DNA from: Hyphomicrobiaceae bacterium UBA7697
GTDB lineage: Bacteria > Pseudomonadota > Alphaproteobacteria > Rhizobiales > Methyloligellaceae
Assembly: GCA_002482645.1 (NCBI GenBank)
Contig: DLGJ01000014.1
Location: forward strand, 1,509-21,028
Direction of reading: 5' to 3'
DNA: 19,520 bases
A program made the position numbers and the translations under genes. Below the pieces are notes generated by a model, which searched no databases, had not been told where the DNA came from, and saw only the letters and a program-made list of their open reading frames with translations. Each line of letters opens with the position of its first letter. Within the stretch, counting starts at the first letter, position 1. Positions 13,583-19,520 of the stretch are shown piece after piece.

Positions 13583-14696
13583 ATGCGAGCCGAAACCGAG
13601 GCGCTTGTAAACGAAATCAAAGAGTCGCTGTCTTTGCTGCGGAGGCATCTTTGACCCCGCGCAAGCCAGGGCGCGCCTAACCGAACTCGACCGCGAGGCC
13701 GAAGCCCCCGATTTCTGGAACGACGCGGCGCGCGCGCAAAGCCTGATGCGCGAACGTCAGCAACTCGAGGGGGCGCTCGGCGCATTCGATCAAATCAACG
13801 CCGAACTCGACGACAACGTCACCCTCGCCACCCTTGGCGAAGAAGAGAATGACGAGAGTATCGTTGCCGAAGCCGAGGCGGCTTTGCGCAAGCTCCGTCA
13901 GGAAGCGCACACGCGCGAGGTCGAGGCTCTGCTGTCCGGCGAGGCGGACGCGAATGACGCCTATGTGGAGATCCATGCCGGGGCCGGCGGGACCGAAAGC
14001 CAGGACTGGGCTCAAATGTTGGTGCGCATGTATATGCGCTGGGCGGAAGGACGCGAATACAAAGTCGAACTGATCGGTGAAAGTCCCGGTGAAGAGGCCG
14101 GGATCAAATCGGCGACGGTTCTCGTCAAGGGCCTCAATGCTTATGGCTGGCTCAAGACGGAGTCCGGCGTGCACCGCCTCGTGCGGATATCGCCCTTCGA
14201 TTCCAATGCGCGCCGTCACACCAGTTTTGCGTCCGTCTGGGTCTATCCGGCGATCGACGATGCGATCGAAATCGAGATCGACGAGAAGGATGTGCGGATC
14301 GACACCTATCGGGCATCCGGCGCGGGCGGCCAGCACGTGAACACCACCGATAGCGCGGTGCGGATCACCCACGAGCCGACCGGGATCGTGGTGCAATGTC
14401 AGAACGAGCGGTCCCAGCACAAGAATCGCGCGACCGCGTGGGCGATGCTGCGTGCCCGTCTTTACGAGGCGGAGCTCAAACGGCGCGAGGAAGAGGCGCT
14501 GGCCTCCGCGGCCTCCAAATCCGAAATCGGCTGGGGGCACCAAATCCGGTCCTACGTGCTACAGCCCTATCAGTTGGTGAAGGATCTGCGCACGGGCATC
14601 GAAAACACGAACCCGCCGGCGGTTCTCGATGGCGATATCGACGGTTTCATCGAGGCGGCTCTGGCGGAGCGGATCAGCGCGGACGCGAAGACGTAA
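13583..14696 (+). CDS. prfB: Peptide chain release factor 2, expressed by programmed +1 frameshift
   Basis: RF2 releases finished proteins at UGA and UAA stop codons on the ribosome. The gene starts at ATG 13583 behind GAGGGTAGG and runs 23 codons to an in-frame TGA at 13652. A +1 shift on CTT-TGA-C at 13649 joins codon 23 to GAC at 13653, giving a 370-residue protein (365 in E. coli). Continuity is shown by RRHL-DPAQAR against RGYL-DYDAKK in E. coli. After the shift come the N-terminal helices, EIHAGAGGTESQDWA, the stop-codon-reading tripeptide SPF at 203-205, and the catalytic GGQ at 248-250. Gene finders that ignore recoding would start it at an internal ATG (13746) and lose about 54 residues. 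Low RF2 activity favours the shift, so the gene autoregulates. It lies downstream of mrcA and converges on the bactofilin gene. Confidence 0.97.
13641..13655 (+). promoter_or_regulatory. prfB: prfB programmed +1 frameshift signal
   Basis: The site reads CGG-AGG-CAT-CTT-TGA-CC. A Shine-Dalgarno-like GGAGG sits three bases before the slippery CTT, the TGA stop follows at once, and a C comes after it. Spacing and order equal the E. coli site AGG-GGG-UAU-CUU-UGA-C. The internal Shine-Dalgarno pairs with 16S rRNA and promotes the slip of peptidyl-tRNA-Leu from CUU to UUU. Confidence 0.96.
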
Positions 14697-14701
14697 CGCA
14701 A

Positions 14702-14748
14702 CCGGCCGCGGCCGGATCGTTGTCCGTCAAAATGTCCGGCCGCCGGAC
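14702..14748. terminator. Two GC-rich dyads between convergent prfB and bactofilin genes
   Basis: A perfect 14-bp palindrome CCGGCCGCGGCCGG (14702-14715) starts six bases after the prfB stop. GTCCGG-CCG-CCGGAC (14734-14748) ends four bases before the bactofilin stop. They fill the 55-base gap and can form stems in both transcripts. No uridine run follows, so a role as intrinsic terminator is likely only by position. Confidence 0.45.
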
Positions 14749-14751
14749 GCG

Positions 14752-15291
14752 CTACTCGGCGGCGTTGCTCGAAAATGGATTGCCGGAGGATGTAGCCGCG
14801 GAACTCGGCTTCGAGCCGGACGAAGCGGCCTCCATCGGATTGTCCGAGCGGCGAGACTTTCCTTCGAAATAGGCGCCTTGCTCGATGGCGAGGCTCTGGT
14901 GATAGATATCGCCCTCGACGTGGGACTGAGACTGCAGGGTCACGCGCAGACCGCGGACCGAACCCATCACCTTGCCGCGGACCACGACGTCCTCGGCGAC
15001 GACGGAGCCATTGATTTGGGCCTTGTCGCCAAGCAGCAGCGAGCCGCAATGGACGTCGCCTTGGATCTGGCCGTCGACCTGGATTTCGCCTTTGGAAGAG
15101 ACATTCCCCTGAATTGACAGGTCCTCGCCGATGATCGAGGGGACCATCTTGCCCATGGCCGGTCCCGGGGCCTTGGGCTGCGGCGACGGCCGGTCCGTAA
15201 ACGGCGACGATTTCGATTCCGAAGCGCTGCTGGGGCGCTCGCCACCCAGCTTGGCCATCGGGCCACTCGGCTCTGGTTTCTTCGTGAACAT
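14752..15291 (-). CDS. Bactofilin (polymer-forming cytoskeletal protein)
   Basis: Bactofilins self-assemble without nucleotides into filaments that place wall-synthesis enzymes and shape cells. The 179-residue product has a disordered Pro/Ser/Lys-rich N-terminus (1-50), the bactofilin beta-helix (about 52-147, from SIIGEDLSIQGNV to AYFEGKSRR, with the repeated hydrophobic-Gly pattern) and a short Ser-rich tail. The ATG at 15291 is well supported by GAGGGGGAG upstream; the frame continues to 15378, but those 29 residues precede the ribosome binding site and are not family-like. Many bactofilin genes sit beside an M23 peptidase gene, which is absent here; the gene instead converges on prfB, near the amidase and PBP1A genes. 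Function is inferred from family only. Confidence 0.94.
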   Translation of the reverse strand: MFTKKPEPSGPMAKLGGERPSSASESKSSPFTDRPSPQPKAPGPAMGKMVPSIIGEDLSIQGNVSSKGEIQVDGQIQGDVHCGSLLLGDKAQINGSVVAEDVVVRGKVMGSVRGLRVTLQSQSHVEGDIYHQSLAIEQGAYFEGKSRRSDNPMEAASSGSKPSSAATSSGNPFSSNAAE

Positions 15292-15823
15292 TGCTCGGTT
15301 CTCCCCCTCGAAACGCGTGACGCAGCGCGAAATACAACCCGGCCCCAGGGTCCGCGCAACGAAAACCATCCGGCCCATGGCGAAATGCCATCGAGCAGAA
15401 TGCTATGGCCTCCCGAACGGCCAAGACGCGATGCCTGTTGCCGATCCAACATTATCGTTTCGTGCCATTGTTGTCATGCGGGTTGTCGGCCGGCCCGCGC
15501 ATGGCGTCTCGAAGCTGCTTAGGCGTTGATTCGCCTTGGTTTAGCCGATTTTGAGACATCCTATGGAACAAGTGCTTAGCGTTGGCTCGCGCACCGTGGT
15601 AACGACGCGCAACGGCGGATTGCGTCCTGGACGCGCCTCCGAGAGCCGGAATTGGTAGCGAGACTAAGGACCGATCGCTTCGGCCTCTGCGGTGGGCCTC
15701 ATGTGCGGCATACGGGGCGATCTTGCGGGGCGATCTTGCGGGAAGCGAGCAGCGTGGGCGGCCGCCTCTTTGGAGACGGGCGCCGCATGGGTCGCTCGAC
15801 AGACCACTGGGGCCTGTGACTGA
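15292..15823. other. Divergent non-coding region between bactofilin and YhdP-like genes
   Basis: These 532 bases show no believable gene; overlapping short frames on both strands have Arg/Pro/Gly-biased content typical of chance frames in GC-rich DNA. It contains the bactofilin ribosome binding site (15302-15307), small hairpins (ATGGC/GCCAT near 15376, AGGCG/CGCCT near 15520), a 17-base sequence shared with the rne/amidase region (15569-15585), and a 13-base tandem duplication (15714-15739). Promoters for both divergent genes must lie here, but I could not pick them out. Confidence 0.5.
15714..15739 (+). repeat. 13-base direct tandem duplication
   Basis: GGGGCGATCTTGC occurs twice in a row, followed by GGG, about 85 bases before the YhdP-like start. 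It looks like a recent slippage duplication in non-coding DNA. Confidence 0.85.
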
Positions 15824-18800
15824 ATGGACGAACCGCAAGCAGGGGCCTTGGCCAAGCTGACCTCGGAAGGCGGCAAGGCCCTCCGCGCGCTCCCCAGGCG
15901 TGGGCGCCAGCTCGTCAAACGGGTTCCCCAGCCGGTCCAGGTGCAGCTCGCGAGACTGTCGTCACAGGGTGCACATTTCTTCCGCGAGATCTTCGCCGGT
16001 ATCGTCGTCGTCGGACTGATCGCCATTGTCCTGGGCTATGGACGCTTGGCGCGCGGACCGATCTCTCTGCCGGGCCTCGTGCCGCCGATCGAGAATGCGA
16101 TCAACGAACAGCTTTCCGGCCTGACCGTGAAGGTCGAGGACGCCGTGCTCCAGCGCAGCGCGGACGGCCCCGGGGTTGTCCTTCGGCTGCGCAACGTTCG
16201 CCTCGTCGATCCGGAAGGAGAGGTCGTGGCCCAAGCGCCGCAGGCTGCGGTCGGCCTCAGCGGAGCGGCGCTCCTGTCAGGCAGGATCGCACCTGGCAGC
16301 GTGGACTTCATCGGTTCGCGCTTGGTCATGACCTATGACGAGGAAAGCGGTCTGTCGCTCGCGTTTTCAAAGCCTGGAGAGGAGAGCGATGAGCTGATGC
16401 GCGGGGCGATTGGAGCAGGGGATTCGCAGCCAACCGGCACCAAACACGCCGCACCTACGAAATCTCCGGCGCCGAAAGCGAAAGACGCGCGCAACTTCAA
16501 CCTCACCAACGCGGTCAACGAGATCTTCGAGCGCGTCCGCCGTTCCGATACGTCCTATCTCACGCGCTTTGGCCTGAAGGACTCCATCGTCGTTCTGTAT
16601 AGGGACGGAAATCAAACGCTATGGCAGGTGCCGGACTTCGCCCTCGATCTTCGGCATCACGACCGGCGCAGCGTGATCGTGGGTGAGGCCAACGTCGCTT
16701 CCAGCCGCGGCGACTGGCAGCTTGAAGTCCGCACGGCGCAGAAGGCGCGCACCAACGGGCTGGAGATCCATGTTCTCATCGAGAACTTGGTGCCGTCCGG
16801 AATAGCGGGCAATTTTCCGACAGTCGGTTTGCTGCGCGCACTGGATATGGCCGTCGACGGCGAAGCCTTCGCGGATCTGGCACGCAATGGAGACTTCATC
16901 GGTGGCGAGGCGAAAGTCCGCTTGGCGCCGGGCCAGATCACGCCTCCATGGGATCGCGACACCCCCATGCGGATCGATCATGGGGACGTTACGCTTCGCT
17001 ACATCGAAGGGCGAAAGATCGTAGAGCTGGCGCCATCCACGTTGCGATGGGACAAGCACGCGCAGGCAACCTTCAGCGGCACGTTCCGGCCGAACTTCGA
17101 CAAGGCGAACAAGATTGCGTCCTGGACCTTCGATATCAAAGCGGAGGATGCCGTCCTGGGCATCGACGAGTTCGGGCTCGGGCCGACCAAGGTCGACGAG
17201 TGGCGGGCCAAGGGCAAGCTGTCGCTTCGGGACGGCAGCCTGACCTTGTCGCGTTTCGTCATTCGCGCCGGCGACGCGAAGATCGCCGCGAAGGGAACCG
17301 TTACGGACGGGTTCGACTCCCCCGCGGTACGGCTCTCGGGCGATGTGAGCGCGATGTCAGTCGATACGCTCAAACAGCTTTGGCCGAAGTTTCTGGCGGG
17401 CAAGGCGCGTCAATGGGTGTTGGAACGGGTTCGAGGGGGGGAGGTCCTTGGAGGATCGTTCAATGTCGCGTTGAAGCCGGGAATGCTCGAGGCGATCGGG
17501 CAAGGAGAGGACGCGCCCGAGGGCGCGATCGATGTCGAGCTGAAATTCGCCGACACCGACATCTCTTACCTTCCCGAACTGCCTCCCGTTCGAACGGGCA
17601 ACGCGACGATGACCGTCTCCGGCATGGAATTCTCCGTGGACATTCCGGAAGGCAAGATCGACGCCGGCAATGGGATGGAAATCGCGCTCAGCGACGGGCG
17701 GTTTTTCATTCCCGATCTGCGCGACGACCCGCAAGAGGGCATCGTGAACTTTCGCGCGGCAGCGCCCACGCCCGCGGTGTTGACGCTCCTCGATCACAAG
17801 CCGCTCGGCTACATCGCGGAGGTGGGCTTGAAGCCGGACTTTCTCGGTGGGACCGCGACGGGCGAGTTCACCTTGTCCATGCCGATCGTGAACGACCTCG
17901 ATTTCAAGGACATCAAGATGTCGGGCGTGGCACGGCTCGAAAACGCGATCACACCCAATCTCGTCGGCGATCTGGGAATTCAAGGCGGCGTCGTCGACAT
18001 GAACTTGTCGAGCGAGGGCCTGAGCGCTTCCGGTAACGTCAAGATCAAGAACGTTCCGGCGACGGTACACTGGCAGCGCGTCTTCTACGCGGCCGAAAGC
18101 CAGCAACCGCCAATATCGGTCACGGCGGTCCTCGACGCGGAGGCGCGGGAAAAACTCGGACTGAAGATCAACCACATCGTGAACGGGCCGATCCCCGTCA
18201 CCCTTTATCTCCGGGGACTGGGAACGGGGACCGGACAACCCGATACGTCGAAAATGAGCATGGCCGCGGATCTGACGCAGGCCGAACTTCTCTTCGGCGC
18301 GATGGGATGGAAGAAGCCCGCCGGTCAAGAGGCGCGGATCGGCTTCGATGTGAACCGAAGGCCCGACGGTTCGACGGACCTCGAGAACTTCCAGATCACG
18401 GGTGAAGACCTCAACATCTCCGGCAGGGTCGCGCTCGACACCGGGAACCACCTTCAGAGCCTCTATTTCTCGCAATTCTCGGTCAATCCGCTCACGAACC
18501 TTTCGATCAAGGGCGATCTGCGCAGCGACGGCATTCTCGAGGTTCACGCGGAGGGCCCGTCCTACGACGGGAGAGGGTTCTTCCACGCACTCTTCTCCGC
18601 GGATCAGTTTGCCGAAGGTGCATCGGTTCAACGGGACGAGTCCTTTGACATCGACTTGACGGCGAAGGTCGGCCGTCTCGTCGGATACGACGACACCACG
18701 GCGACGGACGTCGATATCGCGCTCACGAAACGCGACGGCCGATTGATTGCGCTGCGTGGAAATGGCTACCTCAACGGCAACAAGCCTGTGAGCATCGAAC

Positions 18801-19483
18801 TGGAGAACCGGGACGGCGCCCGCGTCCTGCTGGCCCATGCCGACGATGCCGGGGCGGCCTTCAGGCTCATTGGTTTTTACCGGAGCATTCAGGGGGGCAA
18901 GGCTTCGCTGCAGGTCAATCTGGATGCGGGCGGCGCGGACCAGAAATCGGGGACGCTGAGGGTGCGCGACTTCGCGGTCGTCGGAGACAGCGTCGTGGCC
19001 GACGTTCTGACCGACCCAAGCTCGGCGGCCGCTCTCGGCCAGAACAGGCCGGAGGTCGCGCGTAAGATCGTGTTCCGGCGCTTGCGCGCGCCGTTCGTGG
19101 TTGGCCGAGGAAAATTCCAGCTCAACGATGCCTATGTGAATGGTCCGCAGCTTGGCGCGACGTTGCGCGGAGCCGTCAACTTCAAATCGCGCACGGTCGA
19201 TCTCGGCGGCACCTATGTCCCGCTTTACGGTCTCAACTCGGCCCTTGGCGCGGTGCCGGTCTTGGGGCGCGTCTTTGTCGGCCGGCAGGGCGAGGGCGTG
19301 GTCGGGATTACCTTCGCCATCAAGGGCAAGCTCGATGACCCGACCGTCCTCGTCAATCCGATGTCGGTCATGACGCCCGGCATCTTCCGGCAGATCTTCG
19401 ATTTCAACGGCGGGTTGCCGCCGGTGACCGCGCCGGCGAAACCGCGTAAGCAGCGCATCCGTCCCTTCGAAAATCCCGGCTAG
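15824..19483 (+). CDS. YhdP/AsmA-like envelope protein (DUF3971 family)
   Basis: Large AsmA-like proteins such as YhdP and TamB are anchored in the inner membrane and are thought to bridge the periplasm as hydrophobic grooves that move phospholipids to the outer membrane. The product has 1219 residues. A cationic segment (1-53), longer than in E. coli YhdP, precedes one membrane helix (about 55-73). The rest is a repetitive beta-rich periplasmic body, including DUF3971-like sequence in the middle. The AsmA-like C-terminal part has GLNSALGAVPVLGRVFVGRQGEGVVG-type sequence near 1150-1180, followed by GKLDDPTVLVNPMSVMTPG. A Pro/Lys/Ala-rich loop (about 203-222) looks disordered. The ATG at 15824 is the first possible start, since an in-frame TGA is directly upstream; the ribosome binding site (GGGG, 11 bases away) is weak. 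No close neighbour shares its strand. Confidence 0.88.
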   Translation: MDEPQAGALAKLTSEGGKALRALPRRGRQLVKRVPQPVQVQLARLSSQGAHFFREIFAGIVVVGLIAIVLGYGRLARGPISLPGLVPPIENAINEQLSGLTVKVEDAVLQRSADGPGVVLRLRNVRLVDPEGEVVAQAPQAAVGLSGAALLSGRIAPGSVDFIGSRLVMTYDEESGLSLAFSKPGEESDELMRGAIGAGDSQPTGTKHAAPTKSPAPKAKDARNFNLTNAVNEIFERVRRSDTSYLTRFGLKDSIVVLYRDGNQTLWQVPDFALDLRHHDRRSVIVGEANVASSRGDWQLEVRTAQKARTNGLEIHVLIENLVPSGIAGNFPTVGLLRALDMAVDGEAFADLARNGDFIGGEAKVRLAPGQITPPWDRDTPMRIDHGDVTLRYIEGRKIVELAPSTLRWDKHAQATFSGTFRPNFDKANKIASWTFDIKAEDAVLGIDEFGLGPTKVDEWRAKGKLSLRDGSLTLSRFVIRAGDAKIAAKGTVTDGFDSPAVRLSGDVSAMSVDTLKQLWPKFLAGKARQWVLERVRGGEVLGGSFNVALKPGMLEAIGQGEDAPEGAIDVELKFADTDISYLPELPPVRTGNATMTVSGMEFSVDIPEGKIDAGNGMEIALSDGRFFIPDLRDDPQEGIVNFRAAAPTPAVLTLLDHKPLGYIAEVGLKPDFLGGTATGEFTLSMPIVNDLDFKDIKMSGVARLENAITPNLVGDLGIQGGVVDMNLSSEGLSASGNVKIKNVPATVHWQRVFYAAESQQPPISVTAVLDAEAREKLGLKINHIVNGPIPVTLYLRGLGTGTGQPDTSKMSMAADLTQAELLFGAMGWKKPAGQEARIGFDVNRRPDGSTDLENFQITGEDLNISGRVALDTGNHLQSLYFSQFSVNPLTNLSIKGDLRSDGILEVHAEGPSYDGRGFFHALFSADQFAEGASVQRDESFDIDLTAKVGRLVGYDDTTATDVDIALTKRDGRLIALRGNGYLNGNKPVSIELENRDGARVLLAHADDAGAAFRLIGFYRSIQGGKASLQVNLDAGGADQKSGTLRVRDFAVVGDSVVADVLTDPSSAAALGQNRPEVARKIVFRRLRAPFVVGRGKFQLNDAYVNGPQLGATLRGAVNFKSRTVDLGGTYVPLYGLNSALGAVPVLGRVFVGRQGEGVVGITFAIKGKLDDPTVLVNPMSVMTPGIFRQIFDFNGGLPPVTAPAKPRKQRIRPFENPG

Positions 19484-19520
19484 CCGGCGCGCCCGCGCTA
19501 GGTTCTGTACCCATAAAGTG

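Noticed and set aside
13583..13654. prfB as a frameshifted pseudogene or sequencing error
   Set aside because: The stop lies precisely in the conserved RF2 recoding signal with correct spacing, and the downstream protein is complete with SPF and GGQ.
15452..15838. A 128-codon minus-strand frame upstream of the YhdP-like gene
   Set aside because: It overlaps the start of the YhdP-like gene, is rich in Arg/Pro/Gly and lacks a domain or a convincing start.
17357..18838. A 493-codon minus-strand frame inside the YhdP-like gene
   Set aside because: It lies wholly within the long continuous YhdP-like frame and shows biased, domain-free content.

Overview
The window is an ordinary, densely coded, GC-rich chromosomal segment of an alphaproteobacterium, most likely of the Rhizobiales/Hyphomicrobiales. 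The evidence is the protein content (RNase E with a large acidic insertion and a C-terminal GWW tail, bactofilin, a YhdP/AsmA-like giant protein) and the gene order, which resembles what I recall from other Rhizobiales. No tRNA, rRNA, CRISPR array, prophage or complete mobile element is visible.

Left block, all on the minus strand: a BepA-like M48 metalloprotease, a membrane-anchored DsbA-family oxidoreductase, type II dehydroquinase (aroQ), biotin carboxyl carrier protein (accB) and biotin carboxylase (accC, cut by the window edge). The protease and the thioredoxin-fold protein form one probable unit for envelope protein quality control. aroQ-accB-accC form a second, for shikimate synthesis and the first step of fatty acid synthesis. 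A divergent class I/II aminotransferase (plus) follows, then convergent rne (minus), separated by a strong near-palindromic terminator.

Centre: rne and an N-acetylmuramoyl-L-alanine amidase diverge from a region of about 650 bases that holds a long putative rne leader and an 18-bp dyad made of two CtrA-like half-sites. The amidase is followed by mrcA (PBP1A) and by prfB. prfB is split by an in-frame TGA inside a textbook programmed +1 frameshift site; it is intact, not a pseudogene.

Right block: a convergent bactofilin gene (minus), a non-coding stretch of about 530 bases, and a very large YhdP/AsmA-like envelope protein (plus). The last bases of the window may be the start of an insertion sequence, but this cannot be settled here.

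The shared theme is envelope construction (peptidoglycan synthesis and hydrolysis, bactofilin scaffold, periplasmic proteolysis and disulfide chemistry, inter-membrane lipid traffic) mixed with housekeeping RNA decay, translation termination and central biosynthesis. I found no convincing undescribed system. The best second-look items are the prfB recoding site, the architecture of RNase E and the rne/amidase intergenic region.
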